DNA of 64,000 bases from Aquatica leii (lineage: Eukaryota; Arthropoda; Insecta; Coleoptera; Lampyridae). Shown here piece after piece: positions 22,380-31,599 of the stretch (the stretch's first letter is position 1; each line of letters opens with the position of its first letter). Below the pieces are notes generated by a model. That model saw only the letters and a list, made by a program, of their open reading frames with translations, was not told where the DNA came from and ran no database searches. The stretch is from assembly GCA_035610365.1 (NCBI GenBank), contig CM069436.1, positions 8,236,937 through 8,300,936 on the forward strand, in the 5' to 3' direction. The position numbers were made by a program, and so were the translations under genes.

Positions 22380-23245
22380 TCAAACAGAAGGAGTTGATAA
22401 AATTTACAACGAAGGTATAATAGAGCGTTCGAACTCAGACTGGTCTTCTCCAATTTTGCTTGTTAAAAAGAAGGATAATTCATATCGTTTTTGTGTGGAC
22501 TTCAGAAAGTTGAACTCAATTACAGAGAAAGATGCATATCCACTGCCGTATATTTCATCTATTTTGGATCGATTAAAAAACGCTAAGTATATATCTTCGC
22601 TTGACATAAAAAGTGCGTATTGGCAAATTCTGGTAGCGGAAAAGTCAAGAGACTACCTGTCGTTTATGGTTCCCGGCCGAAGCCTTTTTCGATTTAGATG
22701 AATGCCTTTTGGCTTACATAATGCTCCGGCGACATGGCAACGGTTGATAGATCGAGTTCTAGGTCCAGAGTTAGAACCATTCGTTTTTGTGTACTTAGAC
22801 GATATTATTGTAGTGATGCCAACATTTGAAAAAACACTTAGAAGTTCTAAAAGAAGTTTTTACTAGGCTATCACAGGCAAATAAAGAAAAGTGCAAATTC
22901 CGTAAAGAGGAGCTGAAGTATTTAGGATATGTAGTATCGGCCAAAGGAATACATGTAGACGTAGATAAGGTAAAACCGATATTAGAACTACCAACCCCCA
23001 GAACAATTAAAGAAGTAAGGAGACTCTTAGGCATGGTGAGCTGGTACAGAAGATTTGTGCTAAACTTTTCGTCGTTGACTGAACCTATCTGTCGTTTAGC
23101 TCGCAAATCAGTAAAATTTGATTGGACACTGGATTGTGAGCAGCCTTTTAATAAAATAAAAGATGCTTTAATTTCAGCACCGATTCTTACTTGTCCAAAC
23201 TTTGATTTGCCTTTTGTACTGCAGACTGATGCTAGTACATAGATA
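22380..23245 (+). pseudogene. pol: Ty3/gypsy reverse transcriptase
   Basis: All RT blocks are readable in order: IIERSNSDWSSPILLVKKKD, YRFCVDFRKLNSITEKDAYP, LDIKSAYWQI, MPFGLHNAPATWQRLID, VYLDDIIVV (catalytic YLDD at 22792-22803), then LKYLGYVVSAKGIHVDVDKV and LLGMVSWYRRFVLNFSSLTE. A TGA falls at 22699-22701 and a frameshift near an A-run at about 22820. The block ends in LPFVLQTDAST, the start of RNase H. Identity to the family consensus looks high, so the copy is relatively young. Confidence 0.93.
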
Positions 23246-23610
23246 TGGTATTGGTAATGTACTAACGCAGTGGAATTCTGATTAAATAGAGACCGTAATA
23301 TGTTACTCAAGTCGATCACTTACCAAAGCCGAAAGAAAGTACAGCACTACAGAGCGTGAGTGCTTAGCAGTAATTTGGAGTATCGAAAAATTAAGACCAT
23401 ATTTAGAGGGATCCGAGTTTACGGTAATAACCGATCACCATTCTCTTTTGTGGTTGAGCAATTTAAAAGATCTACAAGAAAGATTAGCCAGGTAGGCTGT
23501 ACGACTCTAGTAATACAATTTTAAACTCAAATATCGGAAGGGAAAAGAGAACGAAGTACCCGATACGCTATCAAGAGGAGTTCCTTTAATCGACCCAATT
23601 GAAAGTGGGA
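23220..23610 (+). pseudogene. pol: Ty3/gypsy RNase H and tether
   Basis: After a TAG at the QTDAST block the frame continues with [49 protein letters not shown] and the tether KYRKGKENEVPDTLSR. These correspond to the catalytic QTDAS, E (TxxE), D (TDH) and DxLSR landmarks of gypsy RNase H. A few stops are present. Confidence 0.88.
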
Positions 23611-23811
23611 ATGTTCCTAACGACAAATTGTTTACAGGAATGCTATAGAGAGTTGCGAAAGATCCCAAGCGTTACCTTGTCTCCGCTTTTTTTGTCTGTG
23701 TTAAATAGCCTATGGTTTGTCAAGCTCCTTGTTGCACCAAGTTACTTTATTGGGGATTTTTTTACTGGTTTTGAAGAGCTTGCTTCAAATACGGATTATA
23801 TTTAATGAACA
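23611..23811 (+). pseudogene. pol: Probable start of gypsy integrase
   Basis: The position after RNase H and a weak RVAKDPKRYL segment suggest the integrase N-terminal region, but no zinc-binding HHCC or DDE residues can be read before the LINE fragment that follows. Confidence 0.4.
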
Positions 23812-24020
23812 ATACTGCCTGTCATGAGTTCAAGTTTTTGCGTTGACCTTGCTACTGTAGGACAGTCTCTGATTTGGCTGACTAAAATATTGAACAACTC
23901 CAAGTCGGTTTTCTTTGGGGTTTTGTATTTCATTACTAGATTCTCGTCTCATTCAGTGTTGAATCGAATGTATCTATGGTCAGGTAAAGAAGGCCACATT
24001 TTTACGTTTCGCTTGCCTTT
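23812..24020 (-). pseudogene. R1-like LINE endonuclease fragment inserted in gypsy element
   Basis: The minus strand reads LPDHRYIRFNTE, then KTPKKTDLELFNILVSQI. These match the catalytic SDHRYI block and the RNPRxTDW block at the end of R1/jockey endonucleases. It interrupts the plus-strand gypsy pol where integrase should continue. Only about 65 codons remain. Confidence 0.65.
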
Positions 24021-25329
24021 GGACTAGCAAGCCTAAGCAACATTAGTATCCGAAGAAAACCGAAATCCCCACTGGGGTATCCGCTATCCGACGTTCTATG
24101 TATACGGTGTCGGCCTTTCGGGTTTTTGGGTACAAATTGGACGTTGATTTAGAATGTTAACATAAGAGGACAAGGGTGTACTTAAGCATTCTATCCCTGT
24201 CTCGATACGCACGAGTGCGTGGTGCTGAATGGATCAGCTACGATTAACCACAATCAAAGAGTTAGAAAGGAAGGTGTTATTTCGTGTTAAACACTGAACT
24301 GACGACTTCTCAATAGAGATTTGGTCGTAAAACTCGCGGTAGTAGGGCTCAAGATACTGCACCTTCCGTGTAACGGAAGCCCGGGGTGCAAAGATCAAGA
24401 ACTAAGAATATCTTTACTATTTGCAATAGATTACATAGCACTTCGGGCGTGCAAAATGGGGGAGTTATCCAGCTTCATATCCCCAGGTGTGGTAGTAACA
24501 ATAACTCGCCATTATACAAACTCATTACCAAAAAGCATTCGTGGTGTTTTTTGGAGTTATGTAACTGGATAGAAGAAATAATTTTAATTTAAAACGTCGC
24601 TTAACAATTTGTTTTTACGTAATAGAAATTTGTATTGACATTAGCTGCACTTCAAATAAACGAGTTGCACTGCAACAGTTTTTTGTCAAGAAGATGATTT
24701 TTGTACAACCTACACGAGATAGATTTGCAAATGACCGATGGAAAGCGTTTTGTACTGTGCCTGACGGATGGTTAAGTATGGCAGTCTGTACGCAATCTGA
24801 AACAACAAAGATTACCACAAGGAAGAACGAATTCAGACGCAAGATTTATTAAGTCTGCGCGACACTAAACGTTTATATTAGGACACGCTACTTTTTTCAT
24901 AGTTTTTATGTGAGTATGAATTAGAATATTGTTGCGATTTGAGTGAAAGTTTTTATTTGGGGTAAGCACTTATTTCTTGTATTGTGGTTTAATTTAATTC
25001 ATCTATAATTATCTGTAGCGGGTTTTCATACCCTCACACGTTTTCTTTGTCTGTGGAGATAATTAGCAGATGTTATAATTGGGAAAATTATGATGATGAC
25101 GCTACGTCGCTGTAGCTAACATTATCTACATCTTTAAGGGGTTGGATGCAATTATTATACGTATTGGAAGAAACTTTTACCAAAAATTACGAAATTAATT
25201 TAAGGGAAACTCTGCGCAGTCATTTATTTTCAGTAATCGTATGAATAAAAGGGGTTTGCTTGTGATACCACCGTATGTACGTTTTTTTGTTAGATTTCAA
25301 TTAAGTTTTAGGTAATACTGCTAAGGTAC
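24021..25329 (+). other. Unassigned sequence downstream of gypsy pol
   Basis: No integrase core is recognisable. Plus frames at 24321-24592 and an open stretch at about 24615-24850 (DRFANDRWKAFCTVPDGWL) look mildly protein-like but match no family I know. They could be integrase or third-ORF debris of the gypsy element. Confidence 0.3.
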
Positions 25330-26420
25330 ACTAGCTAGTCGCATAGTTGAGAAAAACTAGTTGTAAGTATTACACTTTCTATTTTAATTCTTAGTATTTT
25401 GGTGGTTAGTTGATTGAAAGAACGTCCGTACGTGCATGTTAACACAATTAATTATATAATTGTTTGGTTGGCGTTAGAAGACAAATAGGTCGGATGTAAC
25501 TTATAACGCTAAAATAATATGATCTTCTTTTAGAATTTCAAAAGTTTTTCACTTCTTGGATTTGTGTTTGTGCTCTCCCTCAGGGTGTGTGTATTGGCGT
25601 TGCATAAAAAAACCAGCGGTTTGTTGGTTCACTGTTAATCAGTCGCTCTCCCGGTAGCGGTGGTCTTGTCTGGTTGTAGAGCAGGTAACCGGATCCGATA
25701 ATGAACTTTCTCCTGATGCTTTCCTCTACTACAGACATTTTAGCTTTCACAGGTCTCTAGGACATAAATCCCACAATAACATTAAATTTACTACAATCTT
25801 TACAATAGTGCATGTACTAGGGTTTTGCAAAATTTCGGCTGCAAGCAGTCATCTATCTGTACAGTTTAACTTTGAGCATTATTTTGCCATCAGTGCGTTT
25901 CTTCTGGCTCCATTGCTTTATGGGATCGGCCAGCGCCCAGAGAGTAATTCTCGAGATCCGAGATACAGTTGGTTGGATACCGCTTCAACCTTTTCCCAGG
26001 ACCGCTTGTTCATAAACATGATGTATTGAGTTTCTCACATACGGTGCGTGCGCTTTGATTCTCTAAATCTTTGATTTTCGTATTTTTGTATTTTAATGTA
26101 CAAACGTAAAGGCATTCCTTTTCTGAATGTAAAAGTTAGGCCGACTATGTCACTTTTCCGTACGACGCGACGTATTGTCCAGTCAAAGGCGTAGTTTATA
26201 TTTTGTCTGTGATGCCGACCTATGTGCTAGCGTTTGGTAGAATTTATATAAATATACGTATGTACCTTTTCTTCTTCTAACGTGAGCTGCTGTCTGTGAT
26301 AAAATAAATATACTCTGTATTATCACTTACGTCTTGTCATTTGTTCTATTTCAGCTGCGGGTAGATTTAAACGGTGCGTCCCACCACCGCGTAACACCAC
26401 GAAGCTTACGACTCAATCGC
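25330..26420 (+). repeat. LTR-like sequence, family B, copy A (interrupted)
   Basis: The segment shares blocks with 36730-37290: CCGTACGTGCATGTTAA; AAAGTTAGGCCGACTATGTC against AAATTTAGACCGACAGGGTC; and a conserved core with TATATAAATA (about 26256), CTGTGATAAAATAAATA with AATAAA (26303-26308), and TTCAGCTGCGGGTAGATTTA. TATA followed about 50 bp later by a poly(A) signal is LTR-like. It is split by a LINE piece at 25473-26034. Confidence 0.5.
25473..26034 (-). mobile_element. LINE ORF1-like fragment, copy A, inserted in LTR B
   Basis: It is a close copy of 27058-27690. Both begin TTGGCGTTAGAAGACAAA and share blocks such as AAACCAGCGGTTTGTTGGT and GGTCTCTAGGACATAAATCC. The similarity ends at GATGTATTGAGTTTCT, beyond which copy B continues into more coding-like sequence. 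On the minus strand this copy is therefore 5'-truncated, as expected for a LINE insertion. Confidence 0.6.
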
Positions 26421-26465
26421 CGGAGCAACTAAGTTAGTCGTCGCTCATTTAGTTAAAGAGAAAAA
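26421..26465. other. Short spacer
   Basis: Sequence just after the LTR-like block. No feature seen. Confidence 0.3.
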
Positions 26466-26588
26466 TCACGTAACAGGTTTATCAAAACCAAAGACTTCTG
26501 GGTAAAATTCTTCAGCTTTGCACATGTGCTCATACAACATGCGAAATGGTTTATCCATGCCGCGAAAAATTGTTGGTAGTAAAGACAT
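26466..26588 (-). CDS. Candidate 40-aa ORF, weakly like a small heat-shock protein N-terminus
   Basis: The minus-strand ATG at 26588 opens MSLLPTIFRGMDKPFRMLYE followed by HMCKAEEFYPEVFGFDKP, stopping at TGA (26466-26468). The MSLLPxxFR start followed by a DxPFRxxxxxM segment recalls insect alpha-crystallin-type small heat-shock proteins, but the crystallin domain is missing. No heat-shock element is visible upstream. It may be a truncated gene copy or chance. Confidence 0.25.
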   Translation of the reverse strand: MSLLPTIFRGMDKPFRMLYEHMCKAEEFYPEVFGFDKPVT

Positions 26589-26852
26589 TTTTTTGTATCA
26601 TAAATATTAGTGACAACTATTTTTGACAAAACTTGCTTGATTATTTAAACCAAAAATGGCAGTCAGAATAAACAACGCAAAAATGGAAATATTTATTACG
26701 TCAAAAATACTAATTATCCAAAACTATTTTGTATCCAATATAAATTTGAATTTTTTTTTGGTAATAATTATAGACTGGTTTATATCGCAGAACGGCACTG
26801 ATTCGGTAGTGATACTTTCTAAAGTTCATTGATTTTTATGTGATCATTACAG
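26589..26852. other. AT-rich spacer ending in a possible 3' splice site
   Basis: No coding sequence is recognised. The right end, GTGATCATTACAG, could be an acceptor for the exon that follows. Confidence 0.35.
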
Positions 26853-26956
26853 GTGGTCCGTCATCGTCAAACGAAGAAAAGTACGGATTTATGATATTTG
26901 CACATGTTGTATTCGTTTACGCTTTGTTTCTACTGGCACTTATCGTTGTTGACTAA
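26853..26956 (+). CDS. Candidate terminal exon encoding a C-terminal membrane helix
   Basis: After the acceptor-like ATTACAG the frame (phase 1) reads GPSSSNEEKYGFMIFA and then HVVFVYALFLLALIVVD followed by TAA. The polar Ser/Glu-rich start and a roughly 20-residue hydrophobic stretch at the very end suggest a tail-anchored or single-pass protein. Composition is clearly protein-like. I do not recognise the family, no clear poly(A) signal follows, and no upstream exon could be assigned. Confidence 0.33.
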
Positions 26957-27057
26957 AGTGTAAAACAGTTTTTTTTTCAAATAATAAGTGCCTCAAGGTT
27001 TTGGTGAAGTTAAACTAGTAGTGTACAAAGTATCGTCGATTTTGGGTCGTTTAAATT

Positions 27058-28411
27058 TTGGCGTTAGAAGACAAATGGGTCGGATGTAATTTATAACTTT
27101 AAAATAATATGATTTTCTTTTAGAATTTCAAAAGCTTTTCACTTCTTGGATTTGTGTTTGTGCTCTCTTTTAGGTTGTGTGTATTGGCGTTGCATTAAAA
27201 AACCAGCGGTTTGTTGGTCCCACTGTTAGTCAGCCGCTTTTCCGGCGGAGGTGGTTTTGTCTGGTTGCAGAGCAGGTAACCGGGTCCTATAATGAACTTT
27301 TTCCTGATGCTTTCCGCTACTACAGAAATTTTAGCTGCCACAGGTCTCTAGGACATAAATCCCACAATACCATTAAATTTACTACAATCTTTACGATAGT
27401 GCATAATTTCGGCTGCAAGCAGTAATCTATCTATCTGTACAGTTTAACTTTTTTATTACTCCCTTGTGGATCTATCGCTTTTAAACAGGGATAAACAACT
27501 TTGAGCATTAGATTTGGCATCAGCGCGTTTCTTCTGGCTGCCTTATTTTATGAACAGGCCATCTGGTTCTTTGCTGTTCTTTATGGGATCGGCCAGAGTC
27601 TAGGTAGTAATTCTCGAGATCCGAGGTACAGTGGGTTGGATACCGCTTCAACCTTTTCCCAAGACCGCTTGTTCATAAACAGGATGTATTGAGTTTCTGT
27701 TTGGATCGGGTTTAGTGTTAACCAGGCACCAAGTCTAGGTACTGATGCTGTTTCGTACTGATATTTTTTTAGCAGAGTAACCGGTTCTAGTGTTGTTTCC
27801 GAGACCCAAGTGAGAATTTTTTTGAATACAGGAAAGTTTTTAAGATAAATAATCTTAAGGTCCTTATTCTCTCCCGGAAGCATTCTTGAAAACGTGTAGA
27901 AACTTGTCCCATCTCAGGTTCGTCAATCCATCTTAGTATTGAGATTTTGATAACTTTCGATTTTTCAGGACTTATAATGTTTTCAGGGAACTCTTTTGAT
28001 ATGATTCTAAGAACAATTTCCGTTAGAGTGTTCTTTTGGGTTTTTTCGATCGTTTTTGTGACGCCGGTGTGCTACTGCTGCGTTTTTGCGCGTCTGTTGT
28101 TCCAGCAGTTTGTGCATTTACGTGCGCCGTCTGGTGTTGTTGTTGCGTTTCTGACGTGTCCGCTTTTGCTTTTCGTATTGGTAGGTTTCGCTCACGCATC
28201 CCTGCCGTTGGAACTGAAACGGCTGCCTGAGTGTCCGATCTTTTCGTTTTTTCAGCTTTTGCTTTGGGTTTGCGCTTAGCATCAACCAATGTTTTTGGGT
28301 TTTTTCACATTCTCCGTCTTTTTCTTTTGTATTTTGTGTCCTTAGTTCCATATACGTCCTACGAGTAGTATTTTTATTAAAAAATATGAGGGCGTGTACT
28401 AGTGTACACAC
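27058..28411 (-). pseudogene. LINE ORF1-like gag remnant, copy B (longer)
   Basis: On the minus strand an open segment (28289-28023) rich in Lys, Arg, Gln and Ser leads into a second frame at 27883-27581: KKILTWVSETTLEPVTLLKK, SVPRLGAWLTLNP, TQYILFMNKRSWEKVE and LYLGSRELLPRL. The pattern (LxEPVxLLKK…W…L…lpxGxRELLPRL) resembles the RNA-binding-like domain of LINE ORF1 proteins (DUF4780 type). That assignment is inference. The remaining 3' part to 27058 is non-coding or decayed and is duplicated at 25473-26034, about 1.59 kb away. Confidence 0.45.
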
Positions 28412-28415
28412 GTAA

Positions 28416-28432
28416 GAAGTGAAACTTCTTTA
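28416..28432 (+). repeat. 17-bp inverted repeat, left arm (flanks tRNA gene)
   Basis: GAAGTGAAACTTCTTTA is the perfect reverse complement of 28906-28922. The core GAAGT-GAA-ACTTC is itself a small hairpin, so part of the symmetry is built in. The pair encloses about 475 bp containing the tRNA gene. Confidence 0.6.
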
Positions 28433-28698
28433 TGGCCTTATTTTTCGCAAAATGATCTACATGCAACTTTTCAGAAATTGGTTAAATAAAGTTAAATTAG
28501 ATAAAGTTTAAACAAAAGGATTTTATTATCATAGACATGAATACAAATTTTTGTAAATCAATTAACTAATTTTTGTAGATTCAATTTCATATTTCAGTTA
28601 CCACAAGCCATTAATTACAAAACAACAATTGATCGTATCTTATAGCAACGTTTTGATCGTGTACCTTATAACCATCCGTTTTGTGACCTATAGTACGT

Positions 28699-28718
28699 GC
28701 CTCCGTGGCGCAATCGAC

Positions 28719-28755
<37 letters not shown>

Positions 28756-28772
28756 GAGCCCACCCGCGGGCG
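28699..28772 (+). tRNA. tRNA-Asn (GTT)-like gene, possibly degenerate
   Basis: A full cloverleaf is readable: acceptor GCCTCCG; D arm GCGC…GCGC; anticodon stem TTCGG/CCGAA with loop CTGTTAA (anticodon GTT at 28733-28735); AGGTT variable region; and T arm GGTGG-TTCGAGC-CCACC. The 3' acceptor strand CGCGGGC pairs with the 5' strand except for one C:C mismatch (28703 against 28767). The D loop has GA where GG (positions 18-19) is expected. Both point to a pseudogene or tRNA-derived copy, although a T5 Pol III terminator is present. There is no intron and no encoded CCA. Confidence 0.82.
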
Positions 28773-28775
28773 AAC

Positions 28776-28780
28776 TTTTT
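28776..28780 (+). terminator. RNA polymerase III terminator (T5)
   Basis: A run of five T begins four bases after the tRNA discriminator base. Confidence 0.6.
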
Positions 28781-29453
28781 ATTTATTTTACTACCTTTGA
28801 ACACCTTGTACAATTTGTATTTATTTAAAAATATTTTAGAATTTTATAAAAAAAAGATGGCGCGTAACGAAAAAAATGTGAGGGTAAATTTTTTTCCAAC
28901 GCCGATAAAGAAGTTTCACTTCAAAAAAAATTTTTTTCGCTTTGTGCTTCAAGTTTAAACGATTGATTTTATTGAACATATGAACGTCTTTTTTTCTACT
29001 TATTTTTTTTTACTTTATACACAGTTTTTTTATCTTTTTTTTTCTACGATTTTTTTTTGATTTAAGTATTTAGTTTTGTTTCATATTTTTTGACAAAGTC
29101 TTTAAAGTAAGAGAAACATGTAATCAATGACTTTACAGCTTTTTTCAATCGTTATTTTTTCAATTTCTTCACTTAAATTTGATGGTCAATAAAATTAATT
29201 TTAATATTTATTTTCTCCATCTTTATTGATTTTTAAATTATTTGTTCTCCTACAAACACACTACTAAGAGTTTTTTTAGGTATAGAGGGAACATTTTTAA
29301 TGCTTTTTTCGATGTCATTCGACAGGCTGTCAAAAACTGAGTAAATCAGTTCGTTAGGTAGGAGACAATCTTCTATGGAAACTGGAACTATATGGAAAAT
29401 TGTTGGAGGAAACAATCCACAGAGCTAGTTGTGAATTTTAGGTTTGTAAGGGA
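28781..29453. other. T-rich sequence, right arm of inverted repeat, no gene
   Basis: 28906-28922 is the right arm of the 17-bp inverted repeat. The remainder is T/A-rich. A minus frame at 29415-29233 (CLLPNELIYSVFDSLSNDIE) looks mildly protein-like but is unrecognised; it lies antisense next to the probable piggyBac remnant. Confidence 0.35.
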
Positions 29454-29711
29454 ATGGTAGATCAAACCTGTGAACCAAAACCGGAAAGTAAGCTCTGGGT
29501 ATATTCTAGAGTAATAGATTTTACAATGCCACATGGATCTATAAAGTGGTTGCTTAAACTAGAAAAAAAGATCATCTATAACAAGATTGGGCAAGTTACA
29601 AAGACTTTAGAAATCACAGGGGCAATATTCACGACTTTTTTTACAGCGATGGAAACTCTGCTAAACTGTCTACTATATTTAGGCATGAAGATTGAATCTT
29701 CTAGATCTTGA
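29454..29711 (+). pseudogene. Probable piggyBac-like transposase fragment
   Basis: The 86-codon frame contains MPHGSIKWLLKL followed by GQVTKTLEITGAIFTTFFTA, METLLNCLLYLGMK and a final SSR. This resembles the piggyBac blocks MPxKPIKWGxK, …V…L…, FxDNFFTSxxLLxxLxxxG and …R in order, with an internal deletion and loss of the DN in DNFFTS. The assignment rests on pattern only. Confidence 0.4.
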
Positions 29712-30703
29712 ATGAGTAGTTTTGGTTAAGGAAGTTTATCTCTATTAATAATAGATTAGATCGATAACTCGAATATCACCTCTATATAAAAAAGTGAAGC
29801 TAAAATCGGCCATTTGTAAGGTAGGCAATTTGTTTGTTATTGGTCAGTTCAAATAAAATTATGTTAGCGACATCACCATTTTGTGGGTATCTCATCAACT
29901 ACTTTTAAAGAATAGCATACTAGTCTGAACTCAATTTTCTAAAATTTTTTAACATTTCAAATAATTTTGCCTCCACGTGATTATGTATTAGGAAAAGATA
30001 ATTTATTTTTAAGTCTATCTAGTCTAGTTTTTACTGGTTCTTTTTATTTTTCTATATACCGTTTCTCTAAATCTGAATAATATATTGCGCCAAATAGTTT
30101 ATTAAACTCGCACCAGTTGGAATTCCAGTTAAACGATTGAATTTCAATGTAACAACATCGAAATTGCATTGTCATCTTGTGAATTTATATGAAGTCTGTC
30201 GTAAAAATGTTGTATTTTATATAATAATAAAGATTTTAGCTGTCAATCGATAATATGACATCATGTAACATATCGACATGCACAGCAGTCATCAAACATT
30301 AAATACTTTTAAATTACGTTTTATTGTGCTAAATCGATATTGAATATATTGCTATTTATTTTATTTTTACCGACTTAGAACAATATATAATTTAAGGATC
30401 AATTTAATTATCGACATTTATTTTCTAACTATAATCTGGGGCTAATTTTTAATAATTGGTGCCACTATAAAACTTATGTGTTTAATATAAGAATTAAATA
30501 CTGACAATTAAATCAAAGACTTGGCAACAGTGTAATAGGAAAATATGATATGACACATTGCAATGGCGATCAAGTGTACAATTAATTACACAAATCAAAA
30601 CTAAAATTAACAAATACATGCAGTCGCAATAATGACATGCAAATAAGTTCGCGTTAACGAGACGTAATTGTTCAAAATATTATAATAGTAATGTAAGACT
30701 TAC
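29712..30703. other. No recognisable feature
   Basis: AT-rich sequence. No coding or transposon motif was read on either strand. Confidence 0.45.
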
Positions 30704-30955
30704 CTCTGGACTAGGAGTTTCTTAGTGTAGCATGTAATACTATTAGCTACTTAAGTAATATACTCCCGACACTTTCGCAAAGTGCAAGCTTACATTCGTC
30801 GATTTAAAATAGCCATCACCGGCTTTGAATACGAACAATACTAAGGTTACTCGATCGGTTCGAGTCATGATCGTAAACAGTAATACTCAAATTCGATCTA
30901 AGCTGAAGGCTGAATAATTATACTCGACTGAAATTAAAATGTTAATAAACTTTTG
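30704..30955 (-). other. Candidate 5' exon with strong splice donor and short ORF
   Basis: On the minus strand CCAGAG|GTAAGTC (30704/30703) is a near-perfect 5' splice site. About 250 bases upstream, TTTCAGTCG could be an arthropod initiator (TCAGT) or an acceptor. Between them a 41-codon frame (30868-30743) begins MTRTDRVTLVLFVFKAGDGY and stops before the donor. It may be an untranslated first exon with an upstream ORF. It could also be part of an unrecognised LTR. Confidence 0.2.
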
Positions 30956-31599
30956 TTTGACAGCTTTAGTGACACCGTAGGCAAACTCACTGGGTCACAC
31001 TTTAAACCCGAACCGACTGCAGTGTTCTGACCTGCACGCGAAGAAATAGATGCCAGAATTTATTACGGATTCTACTAACGGGTGGAACCTAGTGGGACAT
31101 AGTCACGATAAATAATGACAAACTGCTGACCACAGGAAATTATAAACCAACTCTGAATCTACGAATAATTATCGACCTTATTCCAAAGGCCATACACTTG
31201 TTCCACCAAATGAAAAAAAGTGTTTTTTTTGCCTTGCCATGACCTCGAATTCAATCTCCTAACTCTTCTCACATTTCACTAGGTTTGACCACTTTACTGT
31301 AACCAGCGCCAAGCAGCACTTAATTTAGAGCACATAGTCTTACAAATTACGCTCGGGCTCATATAAACAAAACGAACACTGGAGACTAGCACAGATAATT
31401 ACCTAAAATGGATTAACGAATAGATCGATTGTATAAGGGGGATACAACAGTTTCTATAATATCACTATGGACATCGGTAATAATACGCCACGGTGTCCAC
31501 CGGTAGTAGTATCTACCCACAAATGACAAGTAACTTACGGTGGTACGGGTCAAATTGGATAATAATAATCATGTGCAAAGTAGACTAAGTTCTTTGACT
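30956..31599. other. No recognisable gene
   Basis: Somewhat less AT-rich sequence, possibly an old repeat. Nothing can be named from it. Confidence 0.4.

Noticed and set aside
22795..23319. 174-codon minus-strand ORF
   Set aside because: Antisense shadow of the gypsy RT and RNase H.
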